A stretch of 50,917 nt of DNA from a virus: IMG/VR virus record IMGVR_UViG_3300030451_003321, positions 1 to 50,917 of that record; one strand, written 5' to 3'. Position numbers and translations under genes: made by a program. The notes under the pieces were generated by a model, which saw nothing but the letters and a program-made list of their open reading frames with translations, was not told the DNA's origin and searched no databases. Below, piece by piece: positions 39,001 to 42,587 of the stretch. Positions within the stretch are counted from its first letter, which is position 1; the number at the start of each line of letters is the position of its first letter.

Positions 39001-40071
39001 AGAAATTAACTGAATATCTTTAATACCTGCAACCAAACTTTGTGCAGTAGCATATTCACCAGTAGTAGCAGTCTGAATGTTTACTCTAGGAGCAAAATCA
39101 AGTCTATATCCCTTTCCACCTTCTTTAACTAGAATAGTATCAATCTTATTCTCAAGTACATTACAAACTGCAGTTGCACCGCTACCAAATGAGGCAGGCA
39201 CAAACTCAATCGCTCTAATATGAAGAGTATCAGCACTACCAAGTGCAAACTTAGCAACTAGAGTATCTTGATAGACATTAAACTGCTCAAAAGGTTTCTG
39301 TAGTTGTCCTGTGCGGTTTACAACTAGAGCAACGTCAGAAATAGGAGTATATGCTCTACCACCTACTCTTAAAGGATAATATTTGGTGCCTTCCCATTCA
39401 CTAACAGGAATAGGATCCATAGTAACGATGGTTTTATCAGCAAAACCGATCAGATACTTAATTTGTGTAAAACTTTGATCATCTCCACCAGAGGGTGATC
39501 TGGGAGGAGTTGTAAAGATGATGTTTGTGCCATTGACAGTGTAATCAATGGTAGGACGTAGAGTTTGGTTATATACAGTAACTACAAGGTGATCTACAGA
39601 CGCAGGAGTTACAGGAGTGCCTTGAAACTTAAGTGGGAATGAAGTACGGACTCCATCAAATAGGTTATATGGATTTTCTAGTGCTTGCTCTTTCTTTTTA
39701 AACTCAGCAGGTGAAATACCTGGTGTCATGATAGCATCAGGACCTCTAGTTACTGATTCGTAATAGAGAATCTCATTATCAACCTTAATGCTACCGTTAC
39801 GCTCCTGATAACCGTCAATATCCTCCACGACGATCTCGGTGTCATTAAGACCGATCGCCTGTAGCACAGTTGTCTCAGATGTTAAGACATTTGACTGATA
39901 AGTGTCAATGTCAAGATAATCGAGTATATTGTTAAGAATGTCGTATGGTCTACCGACTTTCTCCTGTGACTTGTAGTATTCTTGAAGTAATTGTACGAAC
40001 TGACGATCTTCCTGCCGTATAAAATCAGGGAGTTGTTGCTCAACTCTGTCAGAAACATTAACTCTAGACAT
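18037..40071 (-). CDS. Giant modular baseplate/adsorption protein, 7344 aa, gp7 position
   Basis: One uninterrupted 22-kb frame between gp6 and the YHYH gene. T4 gp7, which occupies this place, is about 1030 residues. The N-terminal ~800 residues (MSRVNVSDRVEQQLPDFI; later FRKQYLPTIQLD, FYLAKGTALGAKYLFKILFG) look like the conserved wedge/tail part. Beyond that the protein is a mosaic: seven Gly-rich beta units (~300-595), five more (~1130-1340), a YHYH-type domain (~1410-1545), a propeller-like region (~1850-2245), LamG 1 (~2260-2440), two sugar-binding-like units (~2670-2800), further Gly-rich units (~3130-3340), eight helical GGN modules (~4040-6310) with five YPRxxDP beta modules among them, LamG 2 (~4945-5100), four FVNGILQPPG-type beta units spread along the chain, and an Ig-like C-terminus (~7230-7344). 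It starts 3 nt after the gp6 stop. It is probably a very long baseplate-anchored adhesin. Confidence 0.85.
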   Translation of the reverse strand: MSRVNVSDRVEQQLPDFIRQEDRQFVQLLQEYYKSQEKVGRPYDILNNILDYLDIDTYQSNVLTSETTVLQAIGLNDTEIVVEDIDGYQERNGSIKVDNEILYYESVTRGPDAIMTPGISPAEFKKKEQALENPYNLFDGVRTSFPLKFQGTPVTPASVDHLVVTVYNQTLRPTIDYTVNGTNIIFTTPPRSPSGGDDQSFTQIKYLIGFADKTIVTMDPIPVSEWEGTKYYPLRVGGRAYTPISDVALVVNRTGQLQKPFEQFNVYQDTLVAKFALGSADTLHIRAIEFVPASFGSGATAVCNVLENKIDTILVKEGGKGYRLDFAPRVNIQTATTGEYATAQSLVAGIKDIQLISGGQGYTSYNPPIPLVTPPTNPNGRLAKVALTVNDTTGMVDSVRITDSGSGYDFVPVITFNNPGGATISDATIDSEGRLNVDSITVTKAGLNYANPPTIYIDPAPEGGINAIAECSLTPEGGLLAVTIVNRGRGYTTAPRCRVIDPVGAQVLDVTVSSGAVTDIELLTGGRGYTDAPSVYIVDDRKDAYGDPIGGTGATAAATIFNGELTDINITNFGTGYSSEFPPKIYIAEPLAAKASVNVGYDEVTGFVIEERGREYVPSAFNGVVRGVSNVVDYDEYGNQVYAKEEQLSTSTHPIGSVVHNLDSIFIYQLFEKFRKQYLPTIQLDPSKVNPVNVIKNIRDFYLAKGTALGAKYLFKILFGEEIEVSYPKEQIISPSAATWVVDTILRTQVVSGDPANLIDAEVIQYADEVDQNVKYASALVENAISIIKGEDTIYELVISEETLVGTFKIPYKTRLVEPLDTVDQIVTVDSTIGWPERNGTFFIGDNEEVQYKEKSLNQFIECTRSNNDIVEDWDPGTIITSNIFIYANRGTSTEVKMRVLGIAEAGSTVLDDTGSYYLPGDKLKVASLGSDSVGEQRLESWFYNVKKLIKVSAIDPGGASQVATVTTEEPHGLLVEDTVTVYGANPVIFNGTFQVSSRIDEFTFSYRVATPTDIIPVGNILLSVDLNRGKSTEVPINNVVTEFTTNIQNSFFNADYVYVAASGLPNYKIGPFIGSALIPGNQRKLIRVPRVVNTVSERQEIAANSAIGAWVNGVSIWCYKSRESVLFGPLTGIVVTTPGQNYDAGSPPEVLIEGGGGSGATATVTVNGSVDSFEVTNSGSGYTSSPLISIVGGGGSGASASAVVTNGNITRILVSNPGSGFTSQPSITITGGGGSGAAATANIRGPISAVTLTSGGSGYTSLPNISVTSGEGALAQPIVLNGRIVSIAIINSGRRYTTAPKVIINGDGFGAVAKASIATTGEDKGKVIGIEILNRGINYRQGTTSVRLEAVGELATFTAEVFEWNKNFEYDLANKYDIARGYVFTGLNNQYGGEYAHVSDPKELRYVVGDNVFLNQETNQFQEISQNFQHSPILGWAYDGNPIYGPYGYANPTDQNSGVRRLRTSYRLKPEIVEDPITNPNPSRTDGPLLADYPAGSFVPDYEYVFQVGDLDQYNGRFCKTPEYPDGTYAYFITIDASDRGNPEFPYIMGPAFNSLPDEWNLSQGAVQENIPADVVRYRVPYENVDIDVERQPNQEADVLTTEIEGYPIIFEIQDSNNDGLIDANEQQEILQLQEEPTLQIYDYFPQVSLESKVDIDVETVTQFETAQIDGFVIENPGRSYQVNDTVFFDNESTGGFGASAIIDSIKGVAISAYVKQIIGDKPYGVITTAENHDLIQGDEIIVNSTPILANTNKEYVVKVVDGIESVTVDQQGVGYNENIPPVYELVDASGGIDAEFTINLDAAGVADSFNIVNSGNGYDTSNPPQIRVTHPQSFTKTRYWLSEYLNDSGNIEIFDSIITANRDYYICGSLVEDLDGDQVGFIAKFDDNGEVQWVRTLLPNNAGVKKLEFTCLYVDDSEENDAIYVGGQSYDPSNANYNPDVWFGKYISERDNANNPTGTLKWQKSIAGISGGQRRDYITDIYLDQNKSIYLVGYTDTQAIDANDIWIIQSNNDGDIKEKRKISSPNGDEDITQIRWIANDQFFFTGVNQTTDNLIYGTFSYDGSNINVDYVKQIPALGGYVRNPRFTIDEYSDVFILYDVYNNANGKFERIQVGKLALLTANSTQADVQGNQVQVPWLWRKSLTPQGDYVSIKNTGLHVDVFGDIAITAALDYDEDRKVNIVSSLKYDGTIKAESLIETTDSVGQVGKTSVVDNSGDIVTFAERLIPNQLAVYRFDNSADLDYDTTKQTISTLTIQTPADAIVDTGYYKFGTGSLKFQAANRATASGLAWEGQNWTTAAWFSMNTTAYAAGNTPHFFDTVEVNGTSGVSVYLMGISSDPNFGKIILEVNGSVVASSTETTYWGNFAAAAWHHIALVKENTGSGVWEINVYYDGNLAVTYQTLIDVNMASVGLGGTEPSVASKAFIGHIDDWVISKLDEYESTFSTPLVKFPLSHEKSDIVAVKIDKAHTSGRGTYTLTTPTNYENLTISEWTTGTWSDAGLPAIDQWDVGAGGLQLLDFSDTPSVYTPVQTYTWTNNKENIASKSSTIPVKNGKKMFVTANVVPKFYIKDANYSKIDNVYELTLNQDVKFTKGAILQQYNSLGVVQAYGTIVEVPVGTTLNPGLGNKYKVGKIFGTINNTDLLRSTEATDINEMPGKFVGIEEENLWVTATAYNTGDRVYYAQKIYEAQAGGTSGVTPPTHTTGAVSDGAITWVFIRNAGEFTIDIQEEPYPTPQYRDLDMERWDSGILYPVGYQVYWKRNIYEVTVAGTSGLIAPVHTTGTASDGGVTWEWKSTELALSDYARFQPYDDRGQYSVKILKTQPASSYIPGDVIAINSNNIVIDDDGNDAYKIVKVTGFPSVKEVELTCVLKKDIKKTSEARSDLVYATSVTPHNFRENDIIFTEGFTTTEYNGSFFISEVFGSREYVFGLRTTAAGDPLFVQGAISSVKIYAKHPSLTFIRNHQYVFDVGDASNFGYYLSFAQDNQYKLEYSFNNITRVGTPGVQAEGLRPYVKFSAIGNVTNISYYFDPSRIGANSPVGANSFVDVIKTPYDGTFRISQVVNNTEFKFPLDLEPETSSAEVQDDEFGNPYSYYSTTSVKAIGPINTIKLVSAGGFYQKLPVISDIASFRQIERITIIDGGTEYQPGVYYNVPIDGDGEGGLATLTVTLDEEIGSGTITSATVSDAGKGYTTASIDVDAITGILGPTLAGSGAALDVVIPAEGEGASVFLTGKNIGKIKRLKNNEFGFGYSHDYTLRPEITFPVNLQLFNTSILTEIKITNPGSGYTSAPAVVIEGGGGSGAEAEAVIKNNRLNEIIIKNPGQGYSSEPVVTLKSEFNYVVNLDLNYLQFNFPHGITTGAAIQLRADDVGSTTGILPKPSSAGLTTLVDGQTYYAIADQLESDQLRFALTLQAAQSGDFITFLTQGEGRQTLLTEVFGGAADAVVATSRFLEGEKVYQGNSPEQATAEGFVSTNTGWQIGPKILKIVDYTGNFVQGEKVSGEVSKASGIIDNLSIARGVLNIDSITQTPGRFIDDVGKPSEIVQKIQDSFFYQSFSYVITSEIPITKWKKQVLDNNHPTGFKMFGQLQLTGGEDVSGRKVGTEFIKEVNINEYTNVNQITSFGAAEPVYTDYNNTEVLFRNRRLTSSEEILTSIVKKIDDISGDFDGIKKSFPITVEGEGVIVKGNQLLITLNGVIQAPDTSYQIVGNQIVFAEPPKAASQVRYRAVRFATIPVYRIALQNPQGIFPEMGQQINGESSDAYATVVDSGTFHIDVINITDGPFTISEIVKRTNLFTAIVESVTLLNTENLFKFQETITNFEGDIAIIEETNLDAQGNATDTLLLSKTSGTARYETGIFDIKLNEYIYSSKSKIVAQITFISPYLDPNTGQPVDTLIINRGSTFFGLIYERLVAIQNPNVILDDISQSSITPVKLYDPSARINEDFLDFEEVRSTEIEYDNLSSGTFQAGDALRNKAIFYANLVGNAGNRKNDGARSIRRNKQEIIDRAERYVAVEHPDFYYPGDVQTNTTSRFRDAYRMIWKNIEAIKLRAYDLQKTQFTGTAAGDKEAYIADVMLWLECIALDIHSGGNQYSLKWINEYFSDAATFSYSRAQAELIYIVEQAKDLVMAAITNQLTGVFSAVNSTDEATYYADLSITADPSPGSPYATPGSNTDNATVDNCSDVQSAINTIWTWQNEALTAGNLNDIPDEVAPTVSVGQEKCRRDLGLFIEAIADDLASGGEFQSQNFSEQYFDATGNFILNGFYGEVAESQTALLKARDTMYYAINNLLFIKDIGNEGYNLNDPITYGGSAPAHTYDPNYSSGNAQSLSNCADVQQNIRFLTDIIIHSVTAENTHNLTGTTSYTSEGTGGPKITGVFADPVPQGNLKIDGANLLLNNKEFIAAEALHVYKTANPSFTPHQTDADCTDDIEDVIEAIAYDLKYGGNSRVYDAATYAIAYDDSPTLASQVNGIYAAAQTIAHQVIDNGSQTFTVANVNNGTRTFDVTVPVVTLDAGDALTYVGNGKMVVAPPQYTPSGATYDPVTGDLVLTIGSHSITAGRMVSIAANSLTFTCTMDGNSSQKTYPRASDPYYNVPLEVKSVVANTSITVNVGASPIVTFTPTAVSYNPSSGVMVMTIGEHKLEAGTHIKIAQESLIFRCSQDNYQTDHAYPRTTDPYYDTSIEITAATSTTITVNVGAATAQGQYDHIFQSATFGAVVTGGNYTHSFVSAASNAVTLDATADIANATYDVTNGTLSVQLAENYTPTLSNGDTVRLHYLHFVSKTFGDYFYPRVAATGNHGKRQWFDQDLTPYNLSTNGCATVVSAYTTLQSVYTTAYTNNNMAHATRTAPTERTITDGGYTAGETLRVSKYAYKDPSRGLFLPGENLKGVTTRASAPIKGSNSGLKWIYSGTATGTFSIGEYVTNSTLINTACTVDEITILSSLSNSTKSIRIPNTGSIIQTARNDFKFGTGDFTIEMRLRLDAVSGNQTIFDMRRPQATGSGLTLEVNGSGNVILKNGSSTLITSTNTLIAQRWHHIAVVRESAVTSLYIDGTQQTTYSDTNDYPYARFGLGKDVANSQQLVGNLDNLIVRKGTADYTGATISPSSDPDFTRTGIVFGLNAEAPFVVSTTETYATLTGITLSSSTLKSIDYLNKRITIEEVDLGREIYRDAADIIDLNRDWIAEEAVGIMQAFFPDFTIPGDTYGSGGTMSGTNVCIRDTRDYILPAIVKDLREGGNYNVIVTARFYRTRGGEIEYIGQELLQTLYAWREVVKLCKYVINTTDVTLTGTYTTKLRVPHALTGTTQVETQLDTLGDYIADVLAPTGHRFRDAGALIWKNRDYIAEEAVGYINALYTKTINGNPVQFLTIPNNTKCLRDLKDHVLPAVIGDIIMGGNAETQKVIDSYLNSDNEILYITDELNPMIDAIKFTEMLALKAVNNMLLSPGETSAALGASATYQDEYYVPIYTSRSAYRDETITYDPKQFDQSRTGSNKYFDAADLIDTNARVIAKEAVSTMNDLSYFGSFVVPTGNPVDCEDDVVDILKGVSHDLRHGGNSETYRIGKLYVRSDGFLKHIEGEEKASKTVFRIARDMAILTIRNGFGRDTLPGHNEVTFQPESYERNGASNNRIYAARAIERNIRFIAEEAVRRGLDQYPSLSINGGSSALWTKEFTPTDVLYNSSNGQMVITIGKHEIQKGDTIRITPLGITMRCSQDNYATDHPYPRTTDPVYEKNILVEDISQTTITVNVGASPQGQQYEHQFQSALAASVKWGDNFGGQKHTPSDITYNSATGDMVMTFNTLDHVYNIGNRLMIAPNSLTFTCDQDNNASNHSYPRTTDPYYGKTVAVTAVGTGTANITGATYDSATGVLNITSAGHGLVTGNRIKIATNGITFTCTQDGNNSNHSYPRGSDPAANKWLLVTKIDDDTISVNVYPSQVGQQYAHTFVSATAGALIKQSGTVTVNVGASPAGQQYNHTFVSATRDCITAAGSIDCVHDVADILKWHTFNLEYGGDNMVALGAGFYVENGVIQHIQGVINETTWITNTARDIAKQIYQGTTPSRHASNGAEFTPLADIEDKWVNNTGSISAVNDADVDTEVNRLISIVTDTINDPDGNDNTTYPNSISGTFEATLPNIWPAKYGGDVPLRDLSVTYDNQASEWNQTCPDQRSAINTLMAILEGGIDAAVAGNGNTYYGTTVTLTNPTAPTTTEYNLGTCYDVRLGIQDKYKVMYETLSGGSTSNKMAAKMILFNKPAIKKRAFDQTVSFYPTYAGDADFADQIIHAVIYDLVTGGNGEAFDSISNWFDGDGNMIVYQGIVRTHLIYHMTRVREYCKSIIYAPDGAGWIPYIADPGLYIAPLRTEWNQESTEFDMDSSFNVFEFALEQSKFSTEAKTTWIANTDVHNRHNAYNEGFDWNTDPALVSLTPTVRAGFDRKEYRVRIYRANFFRRGDVVQYIPASGSTLVGANQSMYKVLNAEATFFEIGAVSTHDGRFRPLVFDDTANTSHIFQVLVRSGVNRATTVYGNPDIETPYSGGFIDADVLYGTTSDVFAEIGSQSFNRASIRETFLYVRLNNPSDTGVSKLQNGERVFKSGDATAIGKILQVNYNSDNTEVILRVTEKTGPNWAVGDTLVGEDSTATADVTAITDRLLLNVDLGNYAVGDKIFKKADNTEADIVFYDNKSGAIIGNDGGRVVMDVETIQSGWETNDIIYGSLTDYILDVQGIYQPGGVAEVNDIIHGTEVIELDLGSTFIEAGIAATFQVGDEVNMLQGTVIKNPGLTGYVTKYQEPDATATPPVPHKLWIGNIQPVGTGAPVSEFTNSGIFIGKFDISTNFPVIYSNVTAVSNPQYTSYAKIAKIEQQGITARIWVEQAVGEFYDNMTIKGDDGWGAAVADARTLVGRVDRYFRGFDGVQQNFSLSVENGQAYFPDPAGHMLIFVNGILQPPGAINAYTAFSDKIQFTEPPEIGSEFIGYYVGKLRQLDDIGFEFDSLRSSFNLKLDGIFYSLTLTEGVSSATILPENNIMVSLNGIIQEPGVSYEIVGSRIIFAEVPRAGATFVGFSYIGSDADVISATVVPPIEAGDELEIEGEEFGREVALIESSNSLITFEYTGSVKGRSAEALANITSGQIVAATITNPGDGYTSKPNVEVISSTGFDARLVPMMGIQRIDVRTPGVGYTLPLVAAETTVEDDFVTPTGTPVNGGFDIYAGEGIDNQGNPIVVEDGLIRITISPVNVTVNQGQTAAFTVVAEFVRASDGAINTTTLNYQWQKKDYGTTVWSNIIGGNQATFNTGTSNQQDDGDEYRVAITAAGATPVYSFSAILSVQIGTTVISNFNPADIFDDA
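18040..18390 (-). other. Ig-like C-terminal domain of the giant protein
   Basis: The last ~115 residues read like an Ig-type beta sandwich: NVTVNQGQTAAFTVVAEF, LNYQWQKKDYG, then DDGDEYRVAITAAG. The W in the YQW motif and the EYRV strand match the pattern at the end of the neighbouring 526-residue protein. Ig-like domains often decorate phage virions and bind sugars weakly. Confidence 0.65.
22240..23065 (-). repeat. YPRxxDP beta modules, triplet
   Basis: Three tandem ~70-residue beta modules in the giant protein. Each has a first strand like ITYNSATGDMVMTF, a turn such as HEIQKGDTIRI, a strand like LTFTCDQDNN, the motif YPR-x-x-DP, and a closing strand such as TTITVNVGASP. The YPR motifs lie near 22900, 22565 and 22340. 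The unit sits between the sixth and seventh helical GGN modules. Confidence 0.75.
24760..25240 (-). other. LamG/concanavalin-like domain 2 of the giant protein
   Basis: About 155 residues with the LamG pattern: FKFGTGDFTIEMRLRL, QTIFDMRRPQ, RWHHIAVVRESAVTSLYIDG, and LVGNLDNLIVRKGTADY. The fold is a jelly roll that usually binds sugars. It lies between the third and fourth helical GGN modules. Confidence 0.8.
25990..26480 (-). repeat. YPRxxDP beta modules, pair
   Basis: Two tandem copies of the beta module described at 22240-23065, with YPRASDPYY near 26305 and YPRTTDPYY near 26050. They start with YTPSGATYDPVTGDLVLTI and FTPTAVSYNPSSGVMVMTI. They follow the third helical module, so beta and helical repeats are interleaved. 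Confidence 0.75.
31660..32070 (-). repeat. Two sugar-binding-like units in the giant protein
   Basis: Two copies of a ~45-residue aromatic unit: YNTGDRVYYAQKIYEA then GVTPPTHTTGAVSDGAITW, and YPVGYQVYWKRNIYEV then APVHTTGTASDGGVTW. The pattern (aromatic, Gly-Asp-x-Val-Tyr, Tyr-Glu) resembles CBM5/12-type carbohydrate-binding modules. That likeness is by eye only. Confidence 0.5.
32740..33290 (-). other. LamG/concanavalin-like domain 1 of the giant protein
   Basis: About 180 residues with the LamG pattern: YKFGTGSLKFQAANRATA, NWTTAAWFSM, AWHHIALVKENTGSGVWEIN, YYDGNLAVTY and FIGHIDDWVISK. It comes straight after the propeller-like region. The fold is well known for glycan binding, so a receptor-contact role is likely but unproven. 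Confidence 0.8.
33330..34520 (-). other. Beta-propeller-like region of the giant protein
   Basis: Roughly 390 residues with blade-like repeats pairing a display strand and a comparison strand: FIAKFDDNGEVQWVRTL, DAIYVGGQSYDP, GTLKWQKSIAG, ITDIYLDQNKSIYLVGYT, WIIQSNNDGDIKEKRKI. The recurring D-x-x-G and V-G-G/V-G-Y-T motifs are those of SBBP/PQQ-type propeller blades. The number of blades cannot be settled by eye. Confidence 0.5.
35430..35840 (-). other. YHYH-type domain of the giant protein
   Basis: Motifs ILGWAYDGNPIYGPYGY, RLRTSYRLKPE, NGRFCKTPEYPDGTYAYF and FPYIMG align with the second half of the YHYH domain in the 526-residue neighbour. The YHYH tetrad itself is missing; the matching place reads QHSP. 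This copy may have lost the ligands of that motif. Confidence 0.75.
36055..36680 (-). repeat. Gly-rich beta repeat array, five units
   Basis: Five tandem units of ~39 residues in the giant protein, for example SFEVTNSGSGYTSSPLISI followed by VGGGGSGASASAVV, and ILVSNPGSGFTSQPSITI followed by TGGGGSGAAATA. The last two units are degenerate in the Gly run. The same unit appears in four different proteins in this window. Confidence 0.85.
38290..39160 (-). repeat. Gly-rich beta repeat array near the N-terminus, seven units
   Basis: Seven units in the N-terminal part of the giant protein, such as TILVKEGGKGYRLDFAPRV, SVRITDSGSGYDFVPVITF, AVTIVNRGRGYTTAPRCRV and DIELLTGGRGYTDAPSVYI. They lack the long GGGG stretch of the array at 36055-36680 but share the G-x-G-Y and x-P-x-V core. 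Confidence 0.8.
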
Positions 40072-40074
40072 ATC

Positions 40075-42177
40075 TTAGAAGCACTCTTCTAATTCGGGAT
40101 AAGTGAAACTATCCGTGGGGTAATCAAGTATATTTAGCTCTCCACCGCCAAAGTTAAATCCACTGAAATTGTTAGGATCAAAGATAGGGACTGACAAGTC
40201 ATTGACAGTATAATCTATAGGATTTACATCTGGGTTGAAGATAATTGGGTCTGTGCCTGATGGAGGCTCAATAGATCCACCGCTAGGGTAGACAACCACT
40301 GGAATTCTGTTAGTATCGTCAGGAGTCAGTGCTACATTAAGAGGTCCTATACACACTTCACCAGTGTTATAGTTGACTGATCCGACGTTATTGTTAAGGA
40401 TTACTTCTGCTTCATCTCTGACAGTAACAAGCATCATATTGCCATTACCATCATCCCTTAGATTTACAGGGACAAGAGTTTGTGCGGTATTAGAGTCAAA
40501 GACTGCAGTATCCACTTGGACAACGCCACTAGTTAAGTTTGCGTTGTTTAAAAGACTTTCTGTGTAACCAGTAGCATAGAAGGTGCCAGATTTTACGACA
40601 GAGAAGGTTGGTTTACAATTACCTCCTGTGCCATCTCCGCTTCCATCTCCATTAGAGTCCTCAGGTGTCCCTGAGAAGTCGCCAGGACGGAAGAGAGGGT
40701 TGTTAAAGTCAAGACACTGGTTAAATACTTGACCAAATTGGAATGCGTCTAAATTCTGTCCTAGAGTGAGTTGAGTCGTGCTACCAGAGATAGCAGGATC
40801 TGCATTGTCAACTACACCTGCATACTTAGATCCTTCAAATCTGTTGTTGAATCTATTTGCAGCATTTTGAGCGTTATAGTCGTCAATGTTTTTCAACACT
40901 TTAGTTCTTAGGTCATTAGCAGACAGATTAGTGTCATTACCATTATAGTAAACGTAAGACTTAGGAATAACATAGAGAGTTGTAGGATCAATGATGATTG
41001 GATCGATAGCACCGATCGAATAGTCCTTTAATTGGTTTTTAATTCTGACTTTTGTAGTCTCATTTAACTTAGATCCAGTCTTGGGTCTAACTGCAACGTA
41101 TACTTTTCCATAAACAGGAGGATTCAACTTCTCACCACCATATGCAACCACAGATCGTGATTGTGGGTAGAGTTGTCTTACTAGATTCTCAAAATCTCTT
41201 TCTGTTACTGCTCTATTTTGGGTTGTATACAATCTTGGGGCATTATACTTGATTGATACGGGAGTTTCTCTATCTTCCCCGTCTGCTGCCTCATTTTCGG
41301 TTGTGACAGTGATTGCATTATTCCCGATGATACGTCCTTCGCTATCAACAGCAGTACCAATGAAAGTAAAATCCCTCGCACCATTAGCTTCCTTTCCTAT
41401 AGTCCTTACATAGTCAATTTTTACGAATTCACCGTCAACTAACTTTCTTCCTAAGACGCCATCTCCAAAAATTACCTTATAACGTAAATCATCAACTTCT
41501 TCAAGGAAGTAAATACGAGAATTGCCGTCTAGGTTAACAGAAGAGTCTGCTTTATTGTAAATATCGATTTCTGACGATTGCACAGAAGGAGAAATGTAAA
41601 CAATCATCCTTTCAGTGTCTACATCTTCACTAGGAACGATGTATTCTTGTTTTTTAGTGTTATTAACAATAAACGAGTAGCTAAGAAGGTTACCTTGATA
41701 CGCTGAGACGCATTTAAAGGTTGCAATACCAGTTGTTTGGTCAACAGGTGCTTGGACTTGACTTAGAATTGTAAAAATATAGTCATCAAAGTTATTTTCA
41801 GCACTAAATGAGTCACCCTTGTTAATTGTAACCTGCTCAGGGTAAGTTAGACCATTTGCACCGATTAAAGTTTGTATTCTTACTGTCACAAACGCTTTTG
41901 GAGACTTTACACTACGAGGAGTGTAGTTAAGTTGCTTAGCAACTTTAACAATATTGTCTCTGACAGTAGATGTTTCTAAGAATGCCTCATTGAGAGACAT
42001 GTTTGCATTGAATGCAGTATAATAAGTGTTATAAGCAAGAATGTCGAGAAGATAAGACGCAGCAGATCCCTCAAAGTCATAATCCGTAAACTCAGATCGA
42101 GTCCTAAGGTATGATCTTATAGATTCCTTGATTTCAAAGAAATCCAAGGAGGTTAATTCTGATGGTACTGCAGGCAT
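40075..42177 (-). CDS. 6: Baseplate wedge subunit gp6
   Basis: A 700-residue protein, close to T4 gp6 (660). The N-terminal part carries family hallmarks: DFFEIKESIRSYLRTR, DYDFEGSAASYLLDILAYNT, NANMSLNEAFLETST and NIVKVAKQLNYTPRS. Residues ~325-420 include the RAVTERDFENLVRQLYPQSR segment typical of gp6/J-type baseplate proteins. In T4, gp6 dimers form the ring that ties six wedges together and governs the switch of the baseplate on infection. A region near residue 520 has a short acidic Gly stretch (EDSNGDGSGDGTGG) not expected in T4. The ATG shares one base with the gp25 stop (TAATG), and its stop lies 3 nt before the giant gene, so the three are one operon. Confidence 0.92.
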   Translation of the reverse strand: MPAVPSELTSLDFFEIKESIRSYLRTRSEFTDYDFEGSAASYLLDILAYNTYYTAFNANMSLNEAFLETSTVRDNIVKVAKQLNYTPRSVKSPKAFVTVRIQTLIGANGLTYPEQVTINKGDSFSAENNFDDYIFTILSQVQAPVDQTTGIATFKCVSAYQGNLLSYSFIVNNTKKQEYIVPSEDVDTERMIVYISPSVQSSEIDIYNKADSSVNLDGNSRIYFLEEVDDLRYKVIFGDGVLGRKLVDGEFVKIDYVRTIGKEANGARDFTFIGTAVDSEGRIIGNNAITVTTENEAADGEDRETPVSIKYNAPRLYTTQNRAVTERDFENLVRQLYPQSRSVVAYGGEKLNPPVYGKVYVAVRPKTGSKLNETTKVRIKNQLKDYSIGAIDPIIIDPTTLYVIPKSYVYYNGNDTNLSANDLRTKVLKNIDDYNAQNAANRFNNRFEGSKYAGVVDNADPAISGSTTQLTLGQNLDAFQFGQVFNQCLDFNNPLFRPGDFSGTPEDSNGDGSGDGTGGNCKPTFSVVKSGTFYATGYTESLLNNANLTSGVVQVDTAVFDSNTAQTLVPVNLRDDGNGNMMLVTVRDEAEVILNNNVGSVNYNTGEVCIGPLNVALTPDDTNRIPVVVYPSGGSIEPPSGTDPIIFNPDVNPIDYTVNDLSVPIFDPNNFSGFNFGGGELNILDYPTDSFTYPELEECF

Positions 42178-42587
42178 TACGTCCTCTCTAGTATGAAATC
42201 GATTTCTTTCACGATTGATTCACCTACGATGACATATTCAACACGCACATCTAGAGAATTGTAGTCAGGACCGTCTGTGACGTCCACTGAAGTGACTCTG
42301 ATGCGTTTTTCGTATTTCTCAAGGGTTGAGATGATCTCGTCTTTAATTGCCTCACCTGTAAAAACGTCATAAGGCTCAAAAAGTAGTCCAGTTACTCTAG
42401 ACCCGACTGCATTTTGAAAAGGTTTCTCACCAACGTCGGTTTTGACCAGATTTAAGACTGCCTGTTTGATTGCATTCTCATTTTTGACAGCACCAAAGTC
42501 GCGGCTGTTAGGATTTGCTTTGAAAGACATCGCAAAATCTCTAAAACCACGACTTATATTCTTATCTGATCGAATTCTGTATGACAC
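42177..42587 (-). CDS. 25: Baseplate wedge subunit gp25
   Basis: A 136-residue protein, close to T4 gp25 (132). Family features are FKANPNSRDFGAVKNENAIK, LVKTDVGEKPFQNAVGSRV, LLFEPYD and the core helix region LEKYEKRIRV, where many relatives have E-P-R. gp25 sits in the core of the wedge and is shared with contractile injection systems. The start is a GTG at 42587 whose first base overlaps the TAG stop of a 42-codon gene, so translation is likely coupled. gp6 follows with a one-base overlap. Confidence 0.93.
   Translation of the reverse strand: MSYRIRSDKNISRGFRDFAMSFKANPNSRDFGAVKNENAIKQAVLNLVKTDVGEKPFQNAVGSRVTGLLFEPYDVFTGEAIKDEIISTLEKYEKRIRVTSVDVTDGPDYNSLDVRVEYVIVGESIVKEIDFILERT

Noticed and set aside
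18037-40071. Giant frame as an artefact of several genes fused by sequencing errors
   Set aside because: The frame stays open for 22 kb with consistent codon choice, and domain borders run smoothly. Error-made fusions would need many compensating changes. Long reads could still test this.
18424-40567. Many 60-180 codon frames on the plus strand and in shifted minus frames over the giant gene and gp6
   Set aside because: They overlap well-supported coding frames, lack ribosome sites, and give biased Cys/Ser/Leu-rich products with no motifs.
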